Source: Flavobacteriales bacterium
GTDB taxonomy: Bacteria; Bacteroidota; Bacteroidia; Flavobacteriales_F; PHOS-HE28
DNA: 64,000 nucleotides
NCBI GenBank assembly: GCA_016788635.1
Contig: JAEUSU010000024.1
Span: 37,062-101,061, forward strand
Direction: 5' to 3'
Part shown: positions 53,702 to 62,382 of the stretch, in pieces
Numbering within the stretch: position 1 is the first letter of the stretch
How the letters are laid out: each line of letters begins with the position of its first letter
Program-made: the position numbers and the translations under genes
Notes under the pieces: model-generated
The model's input: the letters and a program-made list of their open reading frames with translations, nothing else
Database searches by the model: none
What the model was told of the DNA's origin: nothing

Positions 53702-55957
53702 ATGGCGAAGAAGAAGTCCTCCGGCCCACCGCGCGGCGCGGTGCTCAAGTGGTCGCTGATCACCGGGGGTTCCCTGGTCCTCGCCCTGGCCCTGCTGGTG
53801 TGGCTGGTGAACCTCGGCCTCTTCGGCAGGCTGCCCACCAAGGAGGAGATCGCCGCCATCCGCAATGAGGAGGCCACGCTGATCCTCGCCAATGACGGCA
53901 CCATCATCGGCAAGGTCTTCGCCGAGGACCGCACGAACATCCGCTTCCAGGACATCCCCAAGCACCTGATCCACGCGCTGGTGAGCACGGAGGACCAACG
54001 CTTCTACCAGCACGAAGGCGTGGACAGCCGCAGCTACGTGCGCGTGTTCTTCCGCACCATCCTCGGCGGCGACCAGAGCGGTGGCGGCGGCAGCACGCTC
54101 TCGCAGCAGCTCGTGAAGAACCTCTACGGCCGCGAGCGCCACGGGCCGCTCACCGTCCCCGTGAACAAGATCAAGGAGGCCCTGGTGGCCGCTCGGCTCG
54201 AGCAGGTCTACGACAAGAACGACGTGCTCACGCTCTACCTGAACTCGGTGCCCTTCGGCGAGGACATGTACGGGGTGGAGGCCGCCGCGCAGCGCTACTT
54301 CGGCAAGCCGTGCGCCCGGCTGAAGGTGGAGGAGGCCGCCGTGCTCGTGGGCATGCTCAAGGCGAACACCAGCTACAATCCGCGCCTGAACCCCGACCGC
54401 TCGCGCGAACGGCGAAACGTGGTGCTGAAGCTGATGGGCGACCGCGGCCACCTCACGCGGACGGAGGTCGACAGCCTGCAGGCCCTGCCGCTCACGCTCA
54501 ACTACCGCGGCCGCGACGCGCTCGACCTCTACGGTTACTTCACCGACCGCGTGGCCCGCGAGGCGCGTACCCTGCTCGCCGACCTCGCCAAGCGCACCGG
54601 TGGTCGCTACGACATCGAGAAGGACGGCCTGCGCATCCACACCACCCTCGACCCCCTGCTGCAGCACCTGGCCCAGGAGGCCCTGCGCGACCAGCTCGCC
54701 GCCATGCAGCCCAAGCTCGACAAGGAGCTCGCCGCGCGCAAGGCCAGGGCCTCGTGGGAGAAGCGCATGGCCAAGCGCGCCAAGGCCGAGTGGAAGCGCA
54801 ACACCACCGCCGTGCGCGATGTGTTCACCTGGGACGATGCGGAGCCCCGCGCCATGAGCTACCGCGACAGCCTGTGGCACTACCACACCCTGCTCAACGG
54901 GTCCATCCTGATGATGGAGCCCGCCACGGGCCGCGTGCGCGCCTACATCGGCGGCGACCACCACCGCTACCTGCCGCTCGACCTGGTGACCACGCACCGC
55001 CAGGTGGCCAGCACCATCAAGCCCGTGATCTACGCCGCCGCCCTCGAGGAAGGCATGGACCCCTGCACCTGGCTCAGCAACGAGGAGCGCACGTACGCCG
55101 AGCTCGACGGCTGGAAGCCGCAGAACTTCGATGGCACCAGCGGCGGCGAAGTGGCCATGTGGCACGCGCTGGCCAACTCCATGAACCTCCCCACCGTGGA
55201 CCTCTACTTCCGCACCGGCGAAAAGGCCGTGTCACGCACCATGAGCGTGCTGGGGCTGCCCGCGAAGAACGCCACCAATCCCTCGGTGGCCCTGGGCGCG
55301 GCCGACATATCCCTGCAGGAGATCGTGCGGGCCTACGGCGCCTTCGCCGCGCGCGGCCGCCGCATGGAACCCCTCTTCATCGAGCGCATCACCGACGCCA
55401 GCGGCAAGGAGCTTTACAAGGCCAAGGTGAAGGGCGGCCGGCAGGCCATCGATGAACGCACCGCGGGCATGATCAACGGCATGCTGCGCCGCGCCATCGA
55501 CAGCGGCACGGGCACGGCGCTCCGCTCACGCTACGGTGTGAACGCGGCCGTGGCGGGAAAGACCGGCACCGCGCAGGACTACCGCGATGCCTGGTTCGTG
55601 GGCTACACGCCGGGCCTGGTGATCGGCAGCTGGGTGGGCGCGCGCGACCCCTCGGTGCATTTCGGCAGCAAGCTGGGCACCGGCTCGCAGCTCGCGCTGC
55701 CGCTCGTGGGGCCCGTGTTCGCCGGCATCGAACGCTCACCCGAGCTGCGGCGCAAGTACCTGCGCGGCTTCGAACGGCTCGAGGACGACTCGCTCCTCTT
55801 CAGCTGTGCAGGCACCCGCGATCCCTCGGCCGTGCAACAGCTCATCAACGACGTGTTCGGGCCGAACGATGGCAAGGAGCGCAAGCCCAAGGCGCCGAAG
55901 GACACCACCCGCCGGGAGAACATCCTCGACCGCCTGTTCAAGCGGAAGGAGCGCTGA
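53702..55957 (+). CDS. mrcA: Penicillin-binding protein 1A (bifunctional transglycosylase/transpeptidase)
   Basis: 751 residues. One N-terminal membrane helix (about 17-40). GT51 domain with ALVSTEDQRFYQHEGVDSRS (catalytic Glu) and GGGGSTLSQQLVKNLYG, KIKEALVAARLEQVYDKNDVLTLYLN. Transpeptidase domain with SxxK VASTIKPVIYA, SxN ANSMNLPTVD and KTG AVAGKTGTAQDYRDAWFVGY. Builds peptidoglycan in the periplasm. A Lys/Arg-rich insertion (about 345-375) follows the GT domain. The 3' end overlaps the acyltransferase gene by 20 nt. Confidence 0.95.
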   Translation: MAKKKSSGPPRGAVLKWSLITGGSLVLALALLVWLVNLGLFGRLPTKEEIAAIRNEEATLILANDGTIIGKVFAEDRTNIRFQDIPKHLIHALVSTEDQRFYQHEGVDSRSYVRVFFRTILGGDQSGGGGSTLSQQLVKNLYGRERHGPLTVPVNKIKEALVAARLEQVYDKNDVLTLYLNSVPFGEDMYGVEAAAQRYFGKPCARLKVEEAAVLVGMLKANTSYNPRLNPDRSRERRNVVLKLMGDRGHLTRTEVDSLQALPLTLNYRGRDALDLYGYFTDRVAREARTLLADLAKRTGGRYDIEKDGLRIHTTLDPLLQHLAQEALRDQLAAMQPKLDKELAARKARASWEKRMAKRAKAEWKRNTTAVRDVFTWDDAEPRAMSYRDSLWHYHTLLNGSILMMEPATGRVRAYIGGDHHRYLPLDLVTTHRQVASTIKPVIYAAALEEGMDPCTWLSNEERTYAELDGWKPQNFDGTSGGEVAMWHALANSMNLPTVDLYFRTGEKAVSRTMSVLGLPAKNATNPSVALGAADISLQEIVRAYGAFAARGRRMEPLFIERITDASGKELYKAKVKGGRQAIDERTAGMINGMLRRAIDSGTGTALRSRYGVNAAVAGKTGTAQDYRDAWFVGYTPGLVIGSWVGARDPSVHFGSKLGTGSQLALPLVGPVFAGIERSPELRRKYLRGFERLEDDSLLFSCAGTRDPSAVQQLINDVFGPNDGKERKPKAPKDTTRRENILDRLFKRKER

Positions 55958-57047
55958 CCGCGAGCCGCCGGCTGAACCGCTCGCGCAGCGCCATGAACGG
56001 CCGCTCCCACCAGCGGTGTACCGCCCAAGCCAGCACGATGGCTGAAGCCCACCACAGGACATAGACGAGCAGGGCCCCACCTGCCGCAACCCCGTCGGTC
56101 ATGGGCAGGAACAGGCTGCGCAGCGGCAGGTGCGTGAGGTACAGCGCGTACGACACGAGGCTCAGGAAGACCACGGGGCGGCCCCACCACGGGCGCAACG
56201 ACCACGTGGAAAGCAGCGGCAACAGCAGCGCCATGGCCAGTGCCGAGAGTCCATAGGACCAGCGCACCACGAAGGCCAGGTGTCCCGCATCCACGAACGC
56301 CGCGGTGAGCATCAGCACCACCGCACCCACCACGGCACACGCGACCCGCACCTGACGCCAGACCAGCGGGAACATGACGTGCGCCCAGGCCGCCAAGGCG
56401 CCGAAGCCGATGGCATCGAGCCGTGCGGGCACCATCTTGCGCACGTACAGGTCGGCGGTGAACAGGTCCTGCGGAACGGGCAGGGCAAGACGGTAGAGCG
56501 CGGGTAGCGCGATCAGCGCCAAGGTGGCGAGGAGGTACGCCCTGCGCGCATCGGTGCGCAGGCCCGACCTTACCAGCAGCACCAGCACCGGAAAGAGCAG
56601 GTAGAACCACTCCTCCACCGCCAGCGACCACGATTCCCAGAAGAAGAGGTCGAGCGGCTTCCACAGGTTCTGCAGGAAGACGAAGTAGGCGGCGGTGTTG
56701 CGGTTGAGCAGGCCCGGCGCGAGGCCCGCAGCGACCAGCGTGATGTTCAGCAACAGGAACAGGTAGTAGTTGGGCAGGGTGCGGAACCAGCGGCGCTGCC
56801 ACAGGTCGAGCAGTTGCCGGTGCCACGGGGCACCCCCTTGCACGCACGCGCGCAGCACGAGACCGCCCACCAGGTAGCCGCTGAGCACGAAGAAGAGGTC
56901 CACGCCATCGAAGCCAGTGGTGCCGGGGCGTAGGGGCCAGTGGGCCGCGAGCAGGTCGTCGCCGTGGGACAGCACCACCCACAGGATCGCCACGGCGCGC
57001 ATCACGTCGAGGCCGAAGATGCGCGCGCTGCCGTGCGGGGCTTCCAT
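55938..57047 (-). CDS. Acyltransferase 3 family membrane protein
   Basis: 369 residues with about ten hydrophobic helices. The N-terminus RIFGLDVMRAVAILWVVLSHGDD with the catalytic His and GFDGVDLFFVLSGYLVGGLVL is the OafA/NolL-type acyltransferase signature. It typically O-acetylates LPS, exopolysaccharide or peptidoglycan. It lies 6 nt downstream of the ABC exporter gene, so it may act on the exported glycolipid; that is inference. Confidence 0.9.
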   Translation of the reverse strand: MEAPHGSARIFGLDVMRAVAILWVVLSHGDDLLAAHWPLRPGTTGFDGVDLFFVLSGYLVGGLVLRACVQGGAPWHRQLLDLWQRRWFRTLPNYYLFLLLNITLVAAGLAPGLLNRNTAAYFVFLQNLWKPLDLFFWESWSLAVEEWFYLLFPVLVLLVRSGLRTDARRAYLLATLALIALPALYRLALPVPQDLFTADLYVRKMVPARLDAIGFGALAAWAHVMFPLVWRQVRVACAVVGAVVLMLTAAFVDAGHLAFVVRWSYGLSALAMALLLPLLSTWSLRPWWGRPVVFLSLVSYALYLTHLPLRSLFLPMTDGVAAGGALLVYVLWWASAIVLAWAVHRWWERPFMALRERFSRRLAVSAPSA

Positions 57048-57053
57048 GGCGCG

Positions 57054-58883
57054 TCAGGCGAAGGCCTGCATGTCGCAGAGCCTGCGGTACGCGCCGTTGG
57101 CGGCGTACAGGTCCGCGTGGGTGCCGCGCTCCACGATGGCACCGTCCATCACCACGCAGATCTCGTCGCAATGCTGGATGGTGCTGAGGCGGTGGGCGAT
57201 GACCAGGCTGGTGCGGCCCTCCATCATCTTGAAGAGCGCCTCCTGCACCAGGCGTTCGCTCTCGGTGTCGAGCGCGCTGGTGGCCTCGTCCAGGATCAGG
57301 ATCGGCGGGTTCTTCAGCACGGCACGGGCGATGGCCAGGCGCTGCTTCTGCCCGCCGCTAAGGCGATTGCCCATGTCGCCGATGCCGGTCTGGTAGCCGT
57401 TCTCCAGCTGGCTGATGAAGCCGTGCGCATTGGCCACGCGCGCGGCCCGCTCGATCTCGGCCGACGACACGCCCTGCTTGCCGAAGGCGATGTTGTTGGC
57501 CACGGTGTCGTTGAAGAGGATGCTGTCCTGCGTCACGATGCCCATGAGCTCGCGCAGGTCCTTGATGCGCAGGTCGCGCACATCGTGCCCGTCGATGAGC
57601 ACCTGGCCACCGGTGACGTCATAGAAGCGCGGCAGCAGGCCGGCCATGGTGCTCTTGCCACCGCCGCTGGTGCCCACCAGGGCCACGGAGCGCCCCTTCG
57701 GCAGCACGAGGTCTATGGTCTTCAGCACGGGCTTCTCGTCGTAGGCGAACCGCACGCCCTTGAACTCCACGCGGTGCTCGAAGCCCTTCACCGGCCGTGC
57801 GTCGGGTTTCTCCTTCACGCTGTTCTCCACCGCCAGCAACTCGAAGATGCGCTCGGCGCTGGCCCCGCCCTTCTTGATCCAATAGTAGCCGGTGGTGAAG
57901 CTCTTGGCCGGCGCCAGCAGCTGGCTGAAGAGGATGATGTAACCGATGAACTGGCCGCCCGTGAGGCTCGCGTCCTTGCCGATCACCAGGCTGCCGCCCA
58001 GGTACACCAGCGTCACCATCACCAGCGCGCCCAGGAACTCGCTGAGCGGCGAGGCCATGTCGCGGCGGCGCAGGGTGAACACGTTCAGCTTGTTCAGCAT
58101 CTCGTTCTCCCGCTGGAAACGGCGGCGCATCTGCTCCTCGCCGTTGAACGCCTTCACCACCCGCATGCCCGTAAGCGTCTCCTCCACCGTGCTCAGCAGG
58201 TCGGCCGACTTCTGCTGGGCGCGCAGGCCCTCCTTGCGCAGGCTCTTGCCGATGCGGCCGATGATGAGGCCGCTCACCGGCAGCAGCAGCAGCGCGATGA
58301 GCGTGAGCCTCCACGAGATGCCGATCATGAGCGCCAGCGAGAGCCCGATGGTGATGGGCTCGCGGAACACCATCTCGATGTAGTTCATGATGCTGAACTC
58401 CACCTCCTGCACGTCCTGCGTGATCCGCGCGATCGTGTGCCCCTTGCGCTCGCCCGTGTGGAAGCGCATGGGCAGGTCGAGGATCTTGTCGTACACCTCG
58501 TTGCGCAGGTCGCGCACGGCGCGGTTACGCAGGATGCCGATGGCCCAGAGGGCGAAGTAGCGGGTGAGGTTCTTCAGCAGGAAGCACAGCGCCACCACCA
58601 CGCAGATGAACACCAGGCCGCCCATCTGGCCGTGCTCCTGGATGTACATGGCCATGCGCCAGTTGAACAGGTCGGGCAGGCGCTTGATGCCTTCGATGCT
58701 CAGGTCCACCACCGGGCGCGTCGTGGGCGGGGGCGCCTGGCCGAAGAGCAGGTTGAGGAAGGGGATGAAGACCAGCAGCGAGGCCAGGTGGAACAGGGTG
58801 CTCACCAGGTTGAACCCGACGTTGAGCACGGCGTAGCGCCGGTAGGGGCGCGCGTACCGCAGGACCTTGAAGAAGTTCTTCAT
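57054..58883 (-). CDS. msbA: MsbA-like ABC exporter (fused permease and ATPase)
   Basis: 609 residues. Six-helix ABC membrane domain (about 20-330), then an ATPase domain (about 370-609): Walker A SVALVGTSGGGKSTMAG, Q-loop GIVTQDSILFNDTV, signature NRLSGGQKQRLAIARAVLKN, Walker B PPILILDEATSALD, H-loop VIAHRLSTIQ. Single-chain homodimeric exporter resembling lipid A flippase MsbA; other substrates are possible. Start at 58883 (MKNFFKVLRYARPYRR), 10 nt from a perfect TACCTTTG box. Confidence 0.92.
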   Translation of the reverse strand: MKNFFKVLRYARPYRRYAVLNVGFNLVSTLFHLASLLVFIPFLNLLFGQAPPPTTRPVVDLSIEGIKRLPDLFNWRMAMYIQEHGQMGGLVFICVVVALCFLLKNLTRYFALWAIGILRNRAVRDLRNEVYDKILDLPMRFHTGERKGHTIARITQDVQEVEFSIMNYIEMVFREPITIGLSLALMIGISWRLTLIALLLLPVSGLIIGRIGKSLRKEGLRAQQKSADLLSTVEETLTGMRVVKAFNGEEQMRRRFQRENEMLNKLNVFTLRRRDMASPLSEFLGALVMVTLVYLGGSLVIGKDASLTGGQFIGYIILFSQLLAPAKSFTTGYYWIKKGGASAERIFELLAVENSVKEKPDARPVKGFEHRVEFKGVRFAYDEKPVLKTIDLVLPKGRSVALVGTSGGGKSTMAGLLPRFYDVTGGQVLIDGHDVRDLRIKDLRELMGIVTQDSILFNDTVANNIAFGKQGVSSAEIERAARVANAHGFISQLENGYQTGIGDMGNRLSGGQKQRLAIARAVLKNPPILILDEATSALDTESERLVQEALFKMMEGRTSLVIAHRLSTIQHCDEICVVMDGAIVERGTHADLYAANGAYRRLCDMQAFA

Positions 58884-58893
58884 GCGGAAGGCG

Positions 58894-58901
58894 CAAAGGT
58901 A
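58894..58901 (-). promoter_or_regulatory. -7 box TACCTTTG for the ABC exporter
   Basis: Perfect TAnnTTTG followed by CGCC, 10 nt from the ATG. Confidence 0.6.
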
Positions 58902-58939
58902 GCCGCCCGGACCGGGCCCGCCCGCCGCGCCAAACCGGG

Positions 58940-58947
58940 TATCTTCG
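58940..58947 (+). promoter_or_regulatory. -7 box TATCTTCG for rbfA copy 2
   Basis: One mismatch to TAnnTTTG, 30 nt before the ATG, divergent from the exporter promoter. Confidence 0.5.
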
Positions 58948-58977
58948 CCGCCTGTCCGCCCCAGGGCGGCACCCACC

Positions 58978-59316
58978 ATGGACAGCATCCGACAGAACAA
59001 GGTGAACAGCCTGCTGGTGCAGGAGCTCGCCGCCGTGTTCCAGGAGGAGGGCCGCTCGCTCTTCCCCGGCGGCATGATCACCGTTACCGGTGTGCGCGTG
59101 AGCCCCGACCTCGGCGTGGCCAAGACCTACCTCAGCCTCTTCCCCACCAAGGACAACAAGGCCGTGCTCGAGCGCATCAAGGAGCACGCCCACCAGCTGC
59201 GCGGCAAGCTCGGCCGTCGCATCGGCAAGCAGATGCGCGTGGTGCCCGAGCTCCTCTTCTACCTCGACGACTCGCTGGACCGGGCCGAGGAGATCGACAA
59301 GCTGCTGAAGGGGTAG
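58978..59316 (+). CDS. rbfA: Ribosome-binding factor A, copy 2
   Basis: 112 residues, same length as copy 1. MDSIRQNKVNSLLVQELAAVF, ITVTGVRVSPDLGVAKTYLSLF and FYLDDSLDRAEEIDKLL keep all family signatures; about 69% identical to copy 1 with substitutions spread evenly and no frame damage, so both look functional. Having two intact rbfA genes is unusual and is the main reason to question the continuity of the window. Confidence 0.92.
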   Translation: MDSIRQNKVNSLLVQELAAVFQEEGRSLFPGGMITVTGVRVSPDLGVAKTYLSLFPTKDNKAVLERIKEHAHQLRGKLGRRIGKQMRVVPELLFYLDDSLDRAEEIDKLLKG

Positions 59317-59317
59317 A

Positions 59318-59430
59318 AGCAGAATGTAAAATGCAAAATGAAGAATGTAGAAAGTAGAATGGAGCGAGAGGTGGAAGCCGCGCAGCGAGCATTCACAGTT
59401 CTACATTCCACATTCTACATTCTTCATTCA
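59318..59430. repeat. Period-7 inverted-arm hairpin element, GAATG/CATTC type
   Basis: The left arm (59318-59362) repeats AGAATGT, AAAATGC, AAAATGA, AGAATGT, AGAAAGT, AGAATGG. The right arm (59390-59430) repeats CATTCAC, AGTTCTA, CATTCCA, CATTCTA, CATTCTT, CATTCAC. The arms pair in register over about 40 nt around a GC-rich loop. AT-rich island between rbfA copy 2 and the methyltransferase. Confidence 0.8.
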
Positions 59431-59440
59431 CTTTAGGACA

Positions 59441-60250
59441 ATGCAATACGACCCCGTCAAGCGCCAACTCGGCTCCGTCTTCAACCGCGCCCCTTTCCTG
59501 CGCAAGGTCTTCTATGGCCTGCTCGACCTGCTGATGCTGCGCGCCTGGCACGTGCACAAAGAGCTGAAGGTGTGGGCACGGAGCATGCGGGGCAGGAACA
59601 TCACCGTCTACGATGCAGGCGCCGGCTACGGGCAGTACAGCTACTGGCTCAGCGGGCGGCTGCCGCAGGCGCGCATCACCGCGCTGGACGTGAAGGAGGA
59701 GCAGGTGGCCGACTGCAACGGCTTCTTCCAGGCCATCGGCCGCCCGCAGGTGAAATTCCAAGTGGGCGACGTGACCAAGTTCCAGCAACCCGACAGCTTC
59801 GACCTGGTGGTGTGCATCGATGTGATGGAGCACATCCTGGAGGACGAGGCCGCGCTGCGCTGTTACAGCGCGAGCCTGCACACCGGTGGCATGCTCATCA
59901 TCAGCACGCCCAGCGACCAGGGCGGCAGCGACGTGCACGACGAGGGCGAGGGCTCCTTCATCGAGGAGCACGTGCGCGACGGCTACAACATCGACGACCT
60001 CCGGGCCAAGTGCCTGCGCAACGGCTTCAGCAAGGTGGAGGCGCGCTACAGCTACGGTGCCCCGGGCAAGATCAGCTGGCGCCTGAGCATGAAGTGGCCC
60101 CTGCTGATGCTGAACGCCAGCAAGGCCTTCTACCTCGTGCTCCCCTTCTACTACGCGGTGGCCTACCCCATCGCCTACGTGCTCAACTGGCTGGATGTGT
60201 CCATGAAGCACCCCACGGGCACGGGGCTGATCGTGAAGGCGTGGAAGTGA
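59441..60250 (+). CDS. Class I SAM-dependent methyltransferase, copy 2
   Basis: 269 residues, same length and start (MQYDPVKRQLGSVFNRAPF) as copy 1. Motif I VYDAGAGYGQYSYWLSG, ITALDVKEEQVADCN, VVCIDVMEHILEDEAALRCY, and the C-terminal hydrophobic FYLVLPFYYAVAYPIAYVLN. The block GGMLIISTPSDQGGSDVH is identical in both copies. Probably acts on a membrane lipid or lipid-linked substrate. Confidence 0.87.
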   Translation: MQYDPVKRQLGSVFNRAPFLRKVFYGLLDLLMLRAWHVHKELKVWARSMRGRNITVYDAGAGYGQYSYWLSGRLPQARITALDVKEEQVADCNGFFQAIGRPQVKFQVGDVTKFQQPDSFDLVVCIDVMEHILEDEAALRCYSASLHTGGMLIISTPSDQGGSDVHDEGEGSFIEEHVRDGYNIDDLRAKCLRNGFSKVEARYSYGAPGKISWRLSMKWPLLMLNASKAFYLVLPFYYAVAYPIAYVLNWLDVSMKHPTGTGLIVKAWK

Positions 60251-60341
60251 GGAACAATGTGGAAATAGGGGGAATGTGAGAAAGTGGCATTGCGTCACGA
60301 CCCACATCCCGGGATCTCCACAATTCCACCTTGCCGTGGAC
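60251..60341. repeat. Imperfect inverted-arm element after methyltransferase copy 2
   Basis: The left arm (60251-60289) has AATGTGG/GAATGTG words; the right arm (60306-60341) has CCACAT and TCCACAATTCCACC. AATGTGGAAATAG (60256-60268) is the exact complement of CTATTTCCACATT at 61122-61134, on the other side of the next gene. Confidence 0.65.
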
Positions 60342-60346
60342 CATAC

Positions 60347-61063
60347 CTACTCCGCAGGCTCAGGGTCCTGGACCGGCATCTCCTCTGTCTTGTCCTCGCG
60401 CTTGGGGAGGAAACGGTAGCTGATCGTTAGAACGAGTTGTTCGTTCATCAACGGCCATAGCATACCGTCCGAGTGGTCCTTGATGTCCTGAAGCCCGTAG
60501 TAGTAACGAGCGCCTACGCCCATCCGATCAGTGATCTGGTAGTCGAACTCACCCACCACACCGAAGTCCGTGCACTTCAGACCGAGTTCCTTGGTGTCGA
60601 TGATCTTGTCTTCCAGTCCAACTCCCCAGACGCTATAGTAGTATGAGACTGTTCCAGATTCGATAAGCGGTGTAGCCAATTGGTACCCAGCACCGAGGCG
60701 GAACCGATGGACATCCACATTGACCATCATGGGCAAGCAGAGGTAATGCACCCGACGGTCCTGCACACGGAATTTCCTGTCCTGTTGCCAATACTCGTCG
60801 TGTCCAGCAATGAAGGACCAGTGCAATCCTGTGCTGAAGCTTAACGGTCCGGAGAGCTTGTGCTTAGCGCTTCCTCCGACCAACCATGAGAAACGGCGAT
60901 CAACCACCTGGAACTCACCGCGACTTGTTGCTGGGTACAGATCGGTACGGATCTGACCTGACCCACCGCCAGCGAACGCACGCACCTCCCATTGGGCATG
61001 GGCGCCAAGTTGCAGCAACAACAGCGACAAGAAACAGAGGTAACGATTGAGCACGCGGGTCAT
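60347..61063 (-). CDS. Outer-membrane beta-barrel protein, unknown function (AT-richer insert)
   Basis: 238 residues. Signal peptide LNRYLCFLSLLLLQLGAHAQ, then alternating strands (WEVRAFAGGGSGQIRT, RRFSWLVGGSAKHKLSGPLSFSTGLHW, MGVGARYYYGLQDI, LVLTISYRF) as in small PorT-like barrels; the tail is acidic. Noticeably lower GC and more A/T-ending codons than neighbours. It takes the place of the AsmA gene of the first block, and complementary repeat arms flank it, so it may be a later insertion. A TAACTTGG box lies 6 nt before the ATG. Confidence 0.7.
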   Translation of the reverse strand: MTRVLNRYLCFLSLLLLQLGAHAQWEVRAFAGGGSGQIRTDLYPATSRGEFQVVDRRFSWLVGGSAKHKLSGPLSFSTGLHWSFIAGHDEYWQQDRKFRVQDRRVHYLCLPMMVNVDVHRFRLGAGYQLATPLIESGTVSYYYSVWGVGLEDKIIDTKELGLKCTDFGVVGEFDYQITDRMGVGARYYYGLQDIKDHSDGMLWPLMNEQLVLTISYRFLPKREDKTEEMPVQDPEPAE

Positions 61064-61069
61064 CAAGAA

Positions 61070-61077
61070 CCAAGTTA
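61070..61077 (-). promoter_or_regulatory. -7 box TAACTTGG for the barrel gene
   Basis: One mismatch to TAnnTTTG, 6 nt from the ATG at 61063. Confidence 0.4.
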
Positions 61078-61121
61078 ATCGCCGCACCCCGATCTTCACG
61101 GCGTGGAAACGGCCAGGGTCC

Positions 61122-61152
61122 TATTTCCACATTCCTCCATTTCCACATTCCC
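61122..61152. repeat. Single-arm period-8 repeat before permease copy 2
   Basis: ATTTCCAC, ATTCCTCC, ATTTCCAC, ATTCCC in octads, ending at the TTG start codon of the permease. Counterpart of 38571-38604 before copy 1 and complementary to the arm at 60256. Confidence 0.7.
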
Positions 61153-62382
61153 TTGAACCTCCCGCTCCTCTTCGCCCGCCGCTACCTGCTGGCCAAGCGG
61201 CAGCAGAACGCCATCAACATCATCACGCTCATCAGCATCGTGGTGATCGCGGTGGTGACGGCGGCCATGGTGGTGGTGCTGAGCACCATGAACGGCATCG
61301 GCGAGCTGGTCGATTCCATCTACAGCCCCTTCGACCAGGACATCACCATCACCCCGGCACAGGGCAAGACCTTCGAGCGCGACAGCCTCGACCTGGCGGC
61401 GATCACCGCGCGCACCGGCGTGCAGGACCACAGCTGGATCATCGAGGAGAACGTGCTGCTGCGCTGCGACGAGCAGCAGGCGGTGGCCACCATGAAGGGC
61501 GTGGAACCGAGCTACCTGGCCATGAGCCGCATGAACGAGCACCTTTACAGCGGCGAGGCTACCCTGGGCAGCGCCACCGACCCGCTCGCCCTCATTGGCA
61601 TCGGCCTGAAGGTGGACCTCGACGCGCCGCTGGACGACGGCGTGATGAGACCCCTGCGCATCAGCGCGCCCATCCGCGGGCGCAAGCTCAGTACCTTCCA
61701 GCAGGGCGCCTTCGCCCAGGACGCCATCGCCATCGGCGGGGCCTTCACGCTCAACATCGATTTCGACTCGCGCTACGTGCTGGTGCCGCTGGCCCTGGCC
61801 GACAGCCTGCTGCACTACCGCGGCGCGGTGAACGCGCTGGAGCTGCGCACCGCGAAGGGCACCGACCTCGACGCGCTGCAGCGTGACCTCAGCGCCGCGC
61901 TGGGCGACGGTTTCCGCGTGCAGACGCGCTACCAGAAGAACGCGCTGATGTACCGCACCAACGAGAGCGAGAAGTGGTTCACGTTCGTGGTGCTGCTCTT
62001 CATCGGCCTCATCGGCGCGTTCAACATCATCGCCACGCTCACCATGATGATGATCGAGAAGAAGCGCGACATGCGCACGCTGATGAGCATGGGCGCCACG
62101 CCCGCGCTGGTGCGGCGCGTGTTCTTCCACGAGGGCCTGCTGCTGGTGACGGTGGGCGTGGTGGCCGGCCTCATCGTGGGGCTCGGCGTGTGCCTGGCGC
62201 AGCAGCACTTCGGCCTGGTGGCGCTGAGCGACTCGGTGGTGGAGAGCTACCCGGTGAAGGTGCTCGCCTCGGACCTGGTGCTGGTGACGGTGGGCGTGTT
62301 CGGCATCGGCCTGCTGGCCACCTGGGTGCCGCTGCGCGCGCTCAGCAAGCGCTTCCTTCAGGCCACGTCGGCCTCGGCGTAG
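61153..62382 (+). CDS. LolE/FtsX-type ABC transporter permease, copy 2
   Basis: 409 residues from a TTG start (LPLLFARRYLLAKRQQNAINIITLISI). The same topology as copy 1: first helix IITLISIVVIAVVTAAMVVVLS, periplasmic domain with DQDITITPAQGKTFERDS, and the FtsX C-terminal helices (FIGLIGAFNIIATLTMMMIEKKRDMRTLMSMGAT). About 63% identical to copy 1, with the ends conserved best. Its last 25 nt overlap dusB copy 2 exactly as in copy 1. Confidence 0.88.
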   Translation: MNLPLLFARRYLLAKRQQNAINIITLISIVVIAVVTAAMVVVLSTMNGIGELVDSIYSPFDQDITITPAQGKTFERDSLDLAAITARTGVQDHSWIIEENVLLRCDEQQAVATMKGVEPSYLAMSRMNEHLYSGEATLGSATDPLALIGIGLKVDLDAPLDDGVMRPLRISAPIRGRKLSTFQQGAFAQDAIAIGGAFTLNIDFDSRYVLVPLALADSLLHYRGAVNALELRTAKGTDLDALQRDLSAALGDGFRVQTRYQKNALMYRTNESEKWFTFVVLLFIGLIGAFNIIATLTMMMIEKKRDMRTLMSMGATPALVRRVFFHEGLLLVTVGVVAGLIVGLGVCLAQQHFGLVALSDSVVESYPVKVLASDLVLVTVGVFGIGLLATWVPLRALSKRFLQATSASA

